Positions 54,982 through 63,857 of a stretch of 64,000 bases of DNA are shown here, in pieces (position 1 is the first letter of the stretch; each line of letters begins with the position of its first letter). The DNA comes from Sedimentitalea arenosa. Lineage in GTDB: Bacteria; Pseudomonadota; Alphaproteobacteria; Rhodobacterales; Rhodobacteraceae. The stretch covers positions 182,087-246,086 of the forward strand of contig NZ_JAELVR010000008.1 of the NCBI RefSeq assembly GCF_016428585.1. The letters are read 5' to 3'. The notes below the pieces were generated by a model. It was not told the origin of the DNA and searched no databases. It worked only from the letters and a program-made list of their open reading frames with translations. The position numbers and the translations under genes are program-made.

Positions 54982-56763
54982 TCATTCCCCGAGGGCGATG
55001 CCTTCGCGGCGGGGGTCGGCCCCGCCCCGCAGACCATTCCCGATCTCGATCGCATGCAGGCCGGATGTCAGGTCGCGCAGGCTCACCTCATAGCCCATCG
55101 CCTCGAGTGCCGGCTGCAACGCGGCCGCATCGGTGCCGGCCTCGAGGTCATAGGTGCCGAACCGGTTGACCGCATGCGGCAGCGCCAGCGCCTGCTGGAC
55201 GTCCATGCCCCAATCCGCCCAGGCGATGATCGACTTGGCGACGTATCCTATGATCCTGCTGCCGCCGGGCGAGCCGATGGCCAGAACCGGCGCGCCATCG
55301 CGCATCACGATCGTCGGCGCCATCGACGAGCGCGGCCGCTTGCCGGGCTCGAGCCGGTTGGCGATGGGCACGCCGTCTGTGTGGCTGCGGAACGAGAAAT
55401 CCGTCAACTCGTTGTTGAGAAGGAAGCCGCGCACCATGAGGCGTGAGCCGAAGCCGTTCTCGATCGTCGTGGTCATCGACAGGACATTTCCGTACCGGTC
55501 CACGATCGAGATATGCGAAGTCGACGGCAATTCGAGCGAGATGTCGTCGGCCCAGTTCTGCGCATGGTCGAACTCCGGGCTTCCCGGCGCGACTTCGGGC
55601 AACGCGTCATCGCCATCGAGAAGCTTAGCCCGTTCCGCGAGATAAGCCGGGTCGATCAGCCCTTCCGTCGGCACGGGGACGAAATCACTGTCCGCCATGT
55701 AGCGGCCCCGGTCGGCGAAGGCGAGCCGTGAGGCATCGCCAATGAGCCGCCAGCTTTCCGCGTTCGCAGGCCCCAGAGAAGCGAGATCGTGCGGCGCGAC
55801 GAGGCCGAGGATCTGACCGACCGTCAGCGCACCCGAGGACGGCGGCCCCATGCCGCAAATCTCGAAAGCCCGATAGGGAGCGCAGACAGGTTCCCGTTCC
55901 TTGACCGAATAGATAGACAGATCGATCTCCGACAGGACACCCGGATTGCCCGGTGCGTTCTGCACGGTGCGCACGATATCCGCGGCGACCGGGCCGGTAT
56001 AGAAGCCCTTTGCCCCGCTGATGGCGAGGTGGCGCAGGGTGTCGGCATAGTCCGGGTTGACCAGTGTATCGCCAGCCGCAATGGGAGTGCCGCCAGGAAG
56101 GAAATACTCTGCCGTTGCGGTGAAGCGCGACAGGCGTTCCGCATCGCCTTGGACCAACGCGGCAAGGCGTGGCGACACGGAGAAACCGGTTTCGGCATGT
56201 TCGATGGCGGCTTCGAACAGGGACGGCCAAGGCGCGCGGCCCCACCTGCGATGCGCCTCTTCCATCAGGGCGGGCGTGCCGGGCGTGCCAACGGATCTTC
56301 CGCCGACCACCGCATCGAAAAAGCCGAGCGGTTCGCCCGTCTCGTCTTGAAACAGGCGTGGCGTGGCCGCCAGAGGCGCCGTCTCGCGCCCATCGAGCGT
56401 GGTCATCCGGCCCTCCTCCGCGTCATACCAGACCAGGAACGCGCCACCGCCAAGGCCCGAGGATTGCGGCTCGACAAGGCCCAGAACGGCCTGAACGGCA
56501 ACCATCGCATCAGCAGCACTGCCGCCCGCGCGCAAAACATCCGCCCCCGCCGCAACGGCCAATGGGTTGGCTGCGGCGATCATCCAAGTATCCGAAGACA
56601 CGGGCACCCCGTTCGCCTTGGCCGCAAGCGCTGCCGAGATTTCGGACGAAAAACCCTCGAACCCTCCGGCGGCCGCGGCTTCAGGCGCAACCGAATCCGC
56701 CGCCTGCTGCGCGGCGAGCGACGTGGCGAGGAACAGACAAGCAAGGCTCGGTATCAGTTTCAT
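54982..56763 (-). CDS. ggt: Gamma-glutamyltransferase
   Basis: A 593-residue periplasmic Ntn-hydrolase precursor. Signal peptide MKLIPSLACLFLATSLA. Large-subunit residues PQSSGLGGGAFLVWYDA. The autocleavage/nucleophile Thr lies in ELPSTSHISIVDRYGNVLS, and SMAPTIVMRDG and GSPGGSRII follow in the small subunit. It cleaves glutathione and gamma-glutamyl amides and would recover cysteine and glutamate. AGGAG precedes the ATG at 56763. Confidence 0.93.
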   Translation of the reverse strand: MKLIPSLACLFLATSLAAQQAADSVAPEAAAAGGFEGFSSEISAALAAKANGVPVSSDTWMIAAANPLAVAAGADVLRAGGSAADAMVAVQAVLGLVEPQSSGLGGGAFLVWYDAEEGRMTTLDGRETAPLAATPRLFQDETGEPLGFFDAVVGGRSVGTPGTPALMEEAHRRWGRAPWPSLFEAAIEHAETGFSVSPRLAALVQGDAERLSRFTATAEYFLPGGTPIAAGDTLVNPDYADTLRHLAISGAKGFYTGPVAADIVRTVQNAPGNPGVLSEIDLSIYSVKEREPVCAPYRAFEICGMGPPSSGALTVGQILGLVAPHDLASLGPANAESWRLIGDASRLAFADRGRYMADSDFVPVPTEGLIDPAYLAERAKLLDGDDALPEVAPGSPEFDHAQNWADDISLELPSTSHISIVDRYGNVLSMTTTIENGFGSRLMVRGFLLNNELTDFSFRSHTDGVPIANRLEPGKRPRSSMAPTIVMRDGAPVLAIGSPGGSRIIGYVAKSIIAWADWGMDVQQALALPHAVNRFGTYDLEAGTDAAALQPALEAMGYEVSLRDLTSGLHAIEIGNGLRGGADPRREGIALGE

Positions 56764-56818
56764 CGCATCGCTCCTGTGGCGGGGTGTCGGACGGCGTGCC
56801 ATGGCAGCCGGGCGCGTC

Positions 56819-57805
56819 TCAAAGCATCGAGGGAACGACCTGATCCGGCGGCCGGTGACCATCCTCGAATGTCTTGATGTTGATGATGACCTTCTCGCCC
56901 ATCTCGATCCGCCCCTCGAGCGTGGCCGAACCCATGTGAGGCAGAAGGACCACGTTGGGCAGTTCGCGCAGGCGCGGGTTCACGTTGACACCGTGTTCAT
57001 AGACATCGAGCCCGGCTCCGGCCAGCTCGTTCGCCCGCAGCATCCGGGTCAGCGCGTTTTCGTCGATCACCTCTCCGCGCGACGTGTTGACGATGACGGC
57101 GCTGGGTTTCATCAACTTCAGTCGCCGCGCGTTCATCAGGTGGAACGTGCTGGGCGTCGAGGGACAGTTGACCGACAGCACGTCCATACGGGCGACCATC
57201 TGGTCGAGGCTGTCCCAGTAGGTCGCCTCGAACCGCTCCTCGATCTCGGGGCGAAGACGCTTGCGGTTGTGGTAATGCACCTGCATCCCGAAAGCGCGCG
57301 CGCGCAGAGCCACCGCCTGCCCGATCCGCCCCATGCCGAGGATGCCGAGCCGCCGCCCGCCGACGCGGCCACCCAGCAGCGCGGTGGGCGCCCAGCCTTC
57401 CCAATCACCCTTCTGCATCACCGAAAGACCTTCGGGGATGCGCCGCGTGACCGCCAGAAGCAACGCCATGGTCATGTCGGCGGTGTCGTCGGTCAACACG
57501 CCCGGCGTGTTGCTGACGAGGATGCCGCGCTGTCGTGCGGTGGCCACGTCGATGTGATCGACGCCGGCGCCGTAATTGGCGATCAGCTTCAGCCGCTCAC
57601 CAGCCTGTCCCAACAGCCGCGCATCGATTTCGTCGGTCAGCGTTGGGACCAGGATATCTGCGTCGCGCATGGCGGCGGCCAGTTCGCTGCGCGTCATAGG
57701 CGTGTCGCTGTCACGCAACTTGACGTCGAACAATTCGCTGAGCCGGGTTTCGACCTCATCGGGCAACCGTCGCGTAACGACAACACTCAGACGTTCTCTT
57801 GGCAC
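56819..57805 (-). CDS. D-isomer-specific 2-hydroxyacid dehydrogenase
   Basis: A 328-residue NAD(P)-dependent dehydrogenase. The nucleotide motif is LGILGMGRIGQAVALRARA, the catalytic Arg region is NTSRGEVIDENALTRML, and the catalytic His is in LPHMGSATLEGR. It is close to glyoxylate/hydroxypyruvate reductases. The GTG at 57805 has GGGAGG at ideal spacing and gives the family length; an ATG 13 codons upstream is possible. Glyoxylate from the allA route could be its substrate, although it is distant. Confidence 0.87.
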   Translation of the reverse strand: MPRERLSVVVTRRLPDEVETRLSELFDVKLRDSDTPMTRSELAAAMRDADILVPTLTDEIDARLLGQAGERLKLIANYGAGVDHIDVATARQRGILVSNTPGVLTDDTADMTMALLLAVTRRIPEGLSVMQKGDWEGWAPTALLGGRVGGRRLGILGMGRIGQAVALRARAFGMQVHYHNRKRLRPEIEERFEATYWDSLDQMVARMDVLSVNCPSTPSTFHLMNARRLKLMKPSAVIVNTSRGEVIDENALTRMLRANELAGAGLDVYEHGVNVNPRLRELPNVVLLPHMGSATLEGRIEMGEKVIINIKTFEDGHRPPDQVVPSML

Positions 57806-57930
57806 ACCGGGCCTCCCACCGCTTTTCAAATCAGATCGCGCCATGGCATGGTGGCGCAGGATCCGACGAGGCACAAGAACCTCAGGCGGAAAAACCACCG
57901 CATTTCAACCGGCGAGCAGGCATACGGACG

Positions 57931-58452
57931 GTGATTGGAACGGGCTACTTTCGACGTCATGTCGTTGCGGGGGTCGCAGCGCTGTGCGTCTGCGTGCACG
58001 CTGTCGCAGCGCAGGCGGCCAGCGATCGCGGCCCTGTGACCAACCTGCCGATTCCGCGCTACGTGTCGATGAAGGCGAACGAGGGCAACGTCCGCCGCGG
58101 CCCCTCTCTGACCCATCGCATCGATTGGGTATTCAAGCGCCGGGACATGCCGCTGCAGGTGACGGCCGAACACGGGCACTGGCGCCGGGTGCAGGACCGC
58201 GATGGTGCCGGCGGATGGGTACACTACGCGCTTCTGTCGGGCGTCCGAACCGTCATCGTGGAAAAGGACATGCTGAAAGTTCATGCACGGCCCGACCCTT
58301 CCTCGCCCGTGAACGCGGCTTTCGAGCTGGGAGTCGTCGCCCGACTGGGCGAGTGCACGCTCGACTGGTGCCGCATCAGCGCCGGAGGCCATCGCGGCTG
58401 GGCACCCAAGTCCAGCCTCTGGGGCGTCATGCCGGACGAAGTCCGCGAGTGA
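57931..58452 (+). CDS. Exported SH3-like domain protein
   Basis: A 173-residue protein. N-terminal hydrophobic stretch HVVAGVAALCVCVHAVAAQA is a probable signal. Two bacterial SH3-like segments follow: YVSMKANEGNVRRGPSLTHR with WVHYALLSG, and LKVHARPDPSSPVNAAFELG with WCRISAGGHRGWAPKSSLWGV. Such proteins usually bind peptidoglycan or act as envelope ligands. The start is uncertain; a GTG at 57931 gives a compact signal peptide, and the frame is open upstream. Confidence 0.75.
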   Translation: MIGTGYFRRHVVAGVAALCVCVHAVAAQAASDRGPVTNLPIPRYVSMKANEGNVRRGPSLTHRIDWVFKRRDMPLQVTAEHGHWRRVQDRDGAGGWVHYALLSGVRTVIVEKDMLKVHARPDPSSPVNAAFELGVVARLGECTLDWCRISAGGHRGWAPKSSLWGVMPDEVRE

Positions 58453-58555
58453 AACGCGCCTGAGCGTGCCCGGACCACGCCGGGATTTCGGGTTGCCGTT
58501 TCCAGTCGCGCACGCGAATGTCACCGTCAAATCCCCACGCGCCGGAGACAAGACC

Positions 58556-59545
58556 ATGCGAGCCGTCACTTATTCCGCCTTCGGATCCGCGCAGGACGTG
58601 TTGCGCCTTCAGGACATCGAAACGCCACCGCCTGGCCCGGGCGAAGTCACCGTGGACCTCGCGTTTTCTGGAATCAACCCGTCGGACGTAAAGGCCCGCG
58701 CCGGGTCGCGGCCCGGCGTGACCAAGCCGCCGTTTCCGGTTGTGATCCCGCATAGCGACGGCGCGGGCACCGTCTCCGCCGTCGGCGAGGGTGTCGATCC
58801 GGATCGCCTCGGCCAGCGGGTCTGGATATGGAACGGCCAATGGCGGCGCGCCTACGGCACCGCGGCAGACCAGATCACGCTGCCAGCCGAGCAGGCGGTT
58901 CGATTACCGGACGGAACCGACCTTGAAACCGGCGCAAGCCTCGGAATCCCGGGCTTGACCGCCTGTTTCACCGTTTTCAGCGGCGGCGATGTCGCCGGCA
59001 AGACCCTTCTGATCCAGGGCGGCGCCGGGACGGTCGGATACCTCGCCGTGCAACTGGCGAAATGGGGCGGCGCACGGGTCATCGCGACCGCCCGAGGGGC
59101 GGGATTGGAACGTGCGGGAGACGCCGGGGCCGACGTGGTGCTGGATTTTACCGATCCCGATCTCGCCGCGCAGGTGCTCGCAGCCAATAACGGCGCCCCC
59201 GTCGACCGGATCGTCGAGGTCGAGTTCGGCGCCAACATCGCGACCGACACCGACGTGATCGCGGAGAACGGCGTCATCTGCGCCTATGGCTCGGCACTCG
59301 ACATGACCCCGACGCTGCCCTTCTATCCGCTGCTCTTCAAGGCCGTCACGATCGAGATCGCCCTGATCTATCTCCTCTCGTCCCAACAACGCCGCGCGAC
59401 CATCGCGCGCCTGACCGACGCGCTGACACAGAATGCGCTGCGCTGCCCGGTCGAGAAGGTCTTTGCGATGAATGATTGCGCCGCCGCGCATCGCGCCGTC
59501 GAAGCCGGGCAGCGCGCCGGCGCAATCCTGCTGCACACCGGCTGA
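58556..59545 (+). CDS. Zinc-independent quinone oxidoreductase (MDR family)
   Basis: A 329-residue NADPH:quinone reductase-type enzyme. The catalytic-fold start is VDLAFSGINPSDVKARAG, the NADP motif is LLIQGGAGTVGYLAVQLAKW, and the family end is HRAVEAGQRAGAILLHTG. Structural zinc cysteines are absent, as in QOR/zeta-crystallin. The ATG at 58556 was chosen; the upstream extension is not family-like. Probably monocistronic. Confidence 0.88.
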   Translation: MRAVTYSAFGSAQDVLRLQDIETPPPGPGEVTVDLAFSGINPSDVKARAGSRPGVTKPPFPVVIPHSDGAGTVSAVGEGVDPDRLGQRVWIWNGQWRRAYGTAADQITLPAEQAVRLPDGTDLETGASLGIPGLTACFTVFSGGDVAGKTLLIQGGAGTVGYLAVQLAKWGGARVIATARGAGLERAGDAGADVVLDFTDPDLAAQVLAANNGAPVDRIVEVEFGANIATDTDVIAENGVICAYGSALDMTPTLPFYPLLFKAVTIEIALIYLLSSQQRRATIARLTDALTQNALRCPVEKVFAMNDCAAAHRAVEAGQRAGAILLHTG

Positions 59546-59638
59546 TCCGGCGTCGCCACCACGCCGGCGTCGATTTCCGTTTGGCAATCGGGCGGGCATG
59601 GGTCAGGCTCGCTCCCATCCACCACCGAGGCCACCGCG

Positions 59639-60940
59639 ATGCGCATCCTGCTGATTTGCCTGTTCTGCCTGCTGCCCGCGACCCTTTCGGCGCAGACCAA
59701 TCAGCCAAGCGGCACGATCGACGTCGAAGACAGTGCCACGCAGGATGCCGCTATCGCGAACCGTATTCGCGGCATACTTGCGGAACTCGACGGCTATGAC
59801 GATGTCACGGTCTCGGTCACCTCCGGAATCGTCACGCTGCGCGGGCATACCCTCGACGGCGAGAGTGCACGCCGCCTGAACGACCTTGCCAGCCGCGTTC
59901 AAGGTGTCGTCGCCATCGAGAACGAGGTGACCGAGACGACGGACGTGGTAGAGAGGCTGAACCCCGCGATCGACCGCATTCGGTCGCGCGCGACACAGGC
60001 GATCGCCTTCCTACCGATCCTGACGATCGCGATCGGGGTGTTCGCTCTCGTGGTCTTCCTCGGATATGCGTTGGCCAGTCGCCGCAACCCCTGGGACCGG
60101 ATGGCGCCCAATCCCTTCATCGCGGATATCATGCGGCAGGTCGTTCGGCTCGCCTTCGTCATGGGAGGCATTGTCATCGCGCTCGATATCCTCGGCGCGA
60201 CAGCTCTGCTGTCCACGATCCTGGGGGCGGCGGGGATCGCGGGACTGGCCATAGGCTTCGCCGTGCGTGACACGGTCGAGAACTTCATCGCGTCGATCCT
60301 GCTGTCGATCCGTCAACCGTTCCGCCCCAATGACACGATCGAGATCGACGGCGATATCGGCAAGGTCATTCGCCTCACCAGCCGCGCCACGATCCTGCTG
60401 AGCTATGACGGCAACCACATCCGCATCCCCAACGCAACGGTCTTCAAGGCGCGCATCATCAACTACACGCTGAACGACCAGCGCCGGTTCCTGTTCGAAC
60501 TGGGCGTCGCGCCCGACTGCGACCTCGCGCTCGCGCGCGACACGGCTGTGGCGACGCTCAACGGCCTGCCCTTCGTTCTGCGAGAGCCGCCGCCGGAAGC
60601 CTGGGTCGAAACGGTCGGCGACAGCACGGTGACGCTCCAGGTGGCAGGCTGGATCGCGCAGCAGGAGACCTCCTTCGCGCTGGCGCGGGGCGAAGCGATC
60701 CGTCTGACCATGCTGGCCCTCACCCAGGAAGGCATCTCGATGCCCGAACCAACCTTCCGCATCCTCGGCCCCGGAACGAAGCCATCGGCCGGACCAGAAG
60801 CGCCAAGGAGCATCCCGGAACAACCCGTCCCCGAGAACGTCACCGCCAGCGCCGACCAGGCGCTCGAGAAGTTCGTCGCCGAGGAACGGGCGGCGCAGGG
60901 CGAGGAAGACCTCCTGAGCGACGACGCCAAGCGCGAGTAG
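59639..60940 (+). CDS. MscS-type mechanosensitive channel with BON domain
   Basis: A 433-residue inner-membrane channel. Signal peptide/first helix at 1-18. A BON domain at about 35-105 (VTVSVTSGIVTLRGHTLDGES, then VVAIENEVTET). Three hydrophobic spans follow, ending in the MscS pore helix ILGAAGIAGLAIGFAVRDTVENF, then the cytoplasmic beta domain (FRPNDTIEIDGDIGKVIRL). The C-terminal tail is acidic. The BON fusion suggests envelope or phospholipid contact. Confidence 0.9.
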   Translation: MRILLICLFCLLPATLSAQTNQPSGTIDVEDSATQDAAIANRIRGILAELDGYDDVTVSVTSGIVTLRGHTLDGESARRLNDLASRVQGVVAIENEVTETTDVVERLNPAIDRIRSRATQAIAFLPILTIAIGVFALVVFLGYALASRRNPWDRMAPNPFIADIMRQVVRLAFVMGGIVIALDILGATALLSTILGAAGIAGLAIGFAVRDTVENFIASILLSIRQPFRPNDTIEIDGDIGKVIRLTSRATILLSYDGNHIRIPNATVFKARIINYTLNDQRRFLFELGVAPDCDLALARDTAVATLNGLPFVLREPPPEAWVETVGDSTVTLQVAGWIAQQETSFALARGEAIRLTMLALTQEGISMPEPTFRILGPGTKPSAGPEAPRSIPEQPVPENVTASADQALEKFVAEERAAQGEEDLLSDDAKRE

Positions 60941-61004
60941 CCGCCATTTTTGCGATTTCGGGTCTTGCACAGCCGCGCCGAGAGGCTTATTCAGCCGCTC
61001 ACGT

Positions 61005-61079
61005 TGGGGTGTAGCCAAGTGGTAAGGCAGCGGTTTTTGGTACCGTGTACCGTAGGTTCGAATCCTACCACCCCAGCCA
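61005..61079 (+). tRNA. tRNA-Gln (anticodon TTG)
   Basis: Acceptor arms TGGGGTG (61005-61011) and CACCCCA (61069-61075) pair fully, then discriminator G and encoded CCA. The anticodon arm GCGGT/ACCGT encloses TTTTGGT, giving TTG. The D-arm TAGCCAAGTGGTAAGGCA and T-loop GTTCGAATC are canonical. It marks the border between the core genome and the accessory segment that follows. Confidence 0.95.
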
Positions 61080-61104
61080 ACAAGCTCAGGTGCCAATTGA
61101 GCAT

Positions 61105-61128
61105 AAGAGTGCGAACAGCGCTCTTTTC
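61105..61128 (+). terminator. Rho-independent terminator after tRNA-Gln
   Basis: Stem AAGAGTGC (61105-61112) and GCGCTCTT (61118-61125), with one G-U pair and loop GAACA, is followed by T residues. It lies 25 bases after the tRNA. Confidence 0.75.
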
Positions 61129-61302
61129 GTGCGAATGGGTGTCAAGAGATTTCATTCTTGCACAGGGGTCGGCGCAGGATGAGTTCAGAGTGCAGTTTTG
61201 AACATACCAACTGACCGCTCGAATCGAATAGGTTGCGCATTGGCTTTGCGGCAAGCTCGGATGATCGACGAGATTGGTTCCGGCCCGATGGTCATCCGGA
61301 GG

Positions 61303-63147
61303 CTACTTCAGGAACGCTTCGACATCTTCACGCAGATAGAGCGGGCCATGGTCTTCCCCATTCGGCGCAAATCTCTTCAGTGCCGCTTGCAGCTTTTTTC
61401 TTGAGTTCAGTCCAAACTCGTCCTTCATCATCGTCGAAGTCAAAAAGCGTTTGCGAAACTCTTCGATATCGCTCTCCGAGGCAAAGACCCACTCGCCACC
61501 ATATTTCGGATGCGGCCTGCGTGTCGCGGGCGTGTGACCGGAACCTGCAAGTTTCTCGAACCAGCCCTGAGTGCGTATGCCAACCAGTCGCCCAAAGGCG
61601 GCCGCGGTGATCAAGGGACCACCGTCAGCCATTGTTCTTTCGGCTTTCATCCGGTCGATTTCGTCCTTTTCCACATGAAATGCTGCATAGCCTTCAAGGT
61701 CCGGGCGCCGACCCAATCGAAGGTGGCCTGCCCGCACCCCAGCGATAATCGTACCAACACCCAAATCGGACCGATGTCTGGCATCCTGAATGCTTTCCCA
61801 GCTTTCGTCAGAGGACTCTATTGGAATTGCCATCTCTTGCAGTTCGGCAACCAATGCCACCCCATCCGATACCCGCCAAGGCGACTTGACCATGGGATTG
61901 TCAATCCGGGGCGCCAAAACACCATCTTTCGCCAGTGACTCAAGTTGTCCCTTGGTTGCGCCCATCGCACGCTGCATTCCGATAGGCCCGACCAGTGTCG
62001 GGATCTCTGCCAACAGATCTGCATAAGCCCTGGCGTCAAAGGTTTTTCGAGCGATGGGGCGGTCGTCGTCAGCGCCAATCGCGCCAGCATGAACCAGGAA
62101 TTTTTCAAGGAGCGATGGGCCGATACCGGTCTCGTCCGAAGCGGTAAGAACCGAGTGCCGTTGCCTTTCATCCTGGACGAACCCAAGAACACTCTCTCCG
62201 GCTGCAACCGGCCAGTTGCGGACGATGCCGTCTCGCAGCAGCTTTCGAAAGGGGGTGAAGTCATCTTTTTCCAGATGCTCTCCGCTGAAGTCTATGAACA
62301 AGTGGCCGAACGCCCTTTTGGGCCCAGCTTTGGCGCTGTCTGCAAGGCTGGCCAGATCGTCCAACGCCCCTTTGATCGCTGCCTCACCCTGACGTGCAAC
62401 ACCAAAGCCCAAGGTACGTGCGCGCCGCATTCTCGCTCCTTGGTCCAGATCGGTGCCCTCGTCCAGGCGCAGAAGCTCCGCACCGAGAAGGGTGCAGAAC
62501 GTCGTGGCCGCATAGAGAGTGTGATCAGCGAGCCATGTCTCGTCATCCCCGGTCCGAAGACGGACGTCCAGCCAACGATCATATGGCGATGGGTTGACCC
62601 GCGGGCGCTCCAACTTGCCTTCCCGGATGTCCTCCAGAACGTCCGGGAAACGAGAAGAAAGATCGTACCTTCCGACCAGGGGTTTGCTTTCCCAAAGCGG
62701 CACCAATGTGTGAGAATGTTCAATGCAGAGATCATTCTCTCGAAGTTGCCAATCCCCACGCATCGTCATTTGAGTGAGCGGATGGGCACGGTTGGCTTCA
62801 GCTTCCTCCAAGTCCTCACGTAGACAAACCGGGCACCCCCGGATGATCGGGTTCCTGACGGCCCGAGAGACGAACGCTTCATATCGAAACGTCGTCCGAA
62901 CATCGCCGGAGCGTTGTCCGGTCCAGGACACGAGTTCTTCGAGCTGAGTTCCAGTAAGCCCGCTGCAAGAACCAAGGCTGCGCAATGCGCCGTCTTCCAG
63001 GTGGACAATCTTCTTGAGCGAGAATCCCATGTCCAACGCGAAGTCAGTCGCACTCAGACCGTTCATCGCCGCCATGCGAGACAGAAACGACGGGACCGTT
63101 TCCCTGTGTTTGGGTGCGGCACGAAGAGGGAGAAGCTTGGGCACCAT
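61303..63147 (-). CDS. tniQ: TniQ-family transposition/targeting protein
   Basis: A 614-residue protein. The TniQ domain (about 5-160) has the family start LPLRAAPKHRETVPSFLSRMA and a zinc-finger set C105, C108, C141 and H144 (CPVC and CIEH). The long C-terminal part is helical and has family-like repeats with no catalytic motif. TniQ proteins select target sites for Tn5053/Tn402-, Tn7- and CRISPR-associated transposons, together with transposase TniA/TnsB and ATPase TniB/TnsC. Neither partner is in the window. An in-frame ATG at 63204 is an alternative start. The gene points toward tRNA-Gln, about 220 bases beyond its stop. Confidence 0.8.
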   Translation of the reverse strand: MVPKLLPLRAAPKHRETVPSFLSRMAAMNGLSATDFALDMGFSLKKIVHLEDGALRSLGSCSGLTGTQLEELVSWTGQRSGDVRTTFRYEAFVSRAVRNPIIRGCPVCLREDLEEAEANRAHPLTQMTMRGDWQLRENDLCIEHSHTLVPLWESKPLVGRYDLSSRFPDVLEDIREGKLERPRVNPSPYDRWLDVRLRTGDDETWLADHTLYAATTFCTLLGAELLRLDEGTDLDQGARMRRARTLGFGVARQGEAAIKGALDDLASLADSAKAGPKRAFGHLFIDFSGEHLEKDDFTPFRKLLRDGIVRNWPVAAGESVLGFVQDERQRHSVLTASDETGIGPSLLEKFLVHAGAIGADDDRPIARKTFDARAYADLLAEIPTLVGPIGMQRAMGATKGQLESLAKDGVLAPRIDNPMVKSPWRVSDGVALVAELQEMAIPIESSDESWESIQDARHRSDLGVGTIIAGVRAGHLRLGRRPDLEGYAAFHVEKDEIDRMKAERTMADGGPLITAAAFGRLVGIRTQGWFEKLAGSGHTPATRRPHPKYGGEWVFASESDIEEFRKRFLTSTMMKDEFGLNSRKKLQAALKRFAPNGEDHGPLYLREDVEAFLK

Positions 63148-63630
63148 GAGCGAACGATTGTGGTTGGTTTGGAGTGACTTCACCAATATGCCGAAGGTCC
63201 GCATGTCGGTCCACCAGCGTCGCGATGCTACGCGGCGACAAGTGAACGGCTGGCAAGCCCGCGATTGGAGGATCGACCGCCCTTGGTTCCATGAACCCCC
63301 TGAAGACGGACAGTGAATCCCGCAGTCACCCGGAAATCAATGGGTCCTGACCTGTTCCGCTGGGGCCTATGCCTGAATGGATTGCCCGTACCGGAAACTC
63401 ACGGTCTGGAACGGCCTAAAGGAGACGTTCCGTGCCAAGTTTACTTGCGGCGTTGCAAACTGTCCTTCCTGTTATAGCTCAAAGTGCGAAATTTGGCACA
63501 ATCGGACGACTTGGGGTTGTAACCTATCAGCATAAGAAGAACACTCGTGGAAGTATCCATCCCAAGTGTTTTCAGGAACAAGTAAGAGAGACAGGCTTCC
63601 AAAGTTCTCTTCAGACGAGTCGGTTTTAAT
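63148..63630. other. Intergenic accessory DNA between tniQ and the AAA ATPase gene
   Basis: No convincing gene in about 480 bases. Short frames on both strands lack family likeness. GC content drops from about 63430 onward. At 63338-63354 there is ATCAATGGGTCCTGACC, which resembles the end of an IS5-type element (compare ATCAATGAGTC at the IS end near 63861). This may be a leftover insertion-sequence end. A minus-strand frame overlapping tniQ by some 80 codons is open, but I cannot name it. Confidence 0.4.
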
Positions 63631-63857
63631 ATGAGCAAAGTCAAGTCCATTGAATTTCAGGACTACAAGACATTTTCAAAATTCACCCTTTCTGCCAAAA
63701 ACAAAAATGTTTTAGTAGGCCCAAACAATGCCGGAAAATCTACAGTATTGGATGCTTTTAGGATCGCATTCGATGCACTACGATATGCAGGGCGCAGAAA
63801 TGCTGCTTTCAAATCTCAGGGGCCAGATGGAGTTTGTTCAACGTGGGAAGTGCCAGG
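63631..63857 (+). pseudogene. N-terminal part of an AAA/OLD-like ATPase, cut by an insertion sequence
   Basis: About 75 codons starting MSKVKSIEFQDYKTFSKF, with Walker A GPNNAGKST (residues 30-38) and the context VLDAFRIAFDAL, as in OLD/RecF-type ATPases (AAA_15/AAA_21). Many defence proteins (GajA, OLD nucleases, retron and PARIS ATPases) share this start, but the part that would tell them apart is missing. The region is AT-rich compared with its neighbours, with codon use such as AAA and TTA, a sign of transfer. An IS5-type element begins near 63858. The frame stays open across it only by chance. Confidence 0.7.

Noticed and set aside
63432..63629. A 65-codon frame directly before the AAA ATPase gene
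   Set aside because: It starts at a GTG with a weak context and has no recognisable pattern. It could be a small partner gene but cannot be supported.
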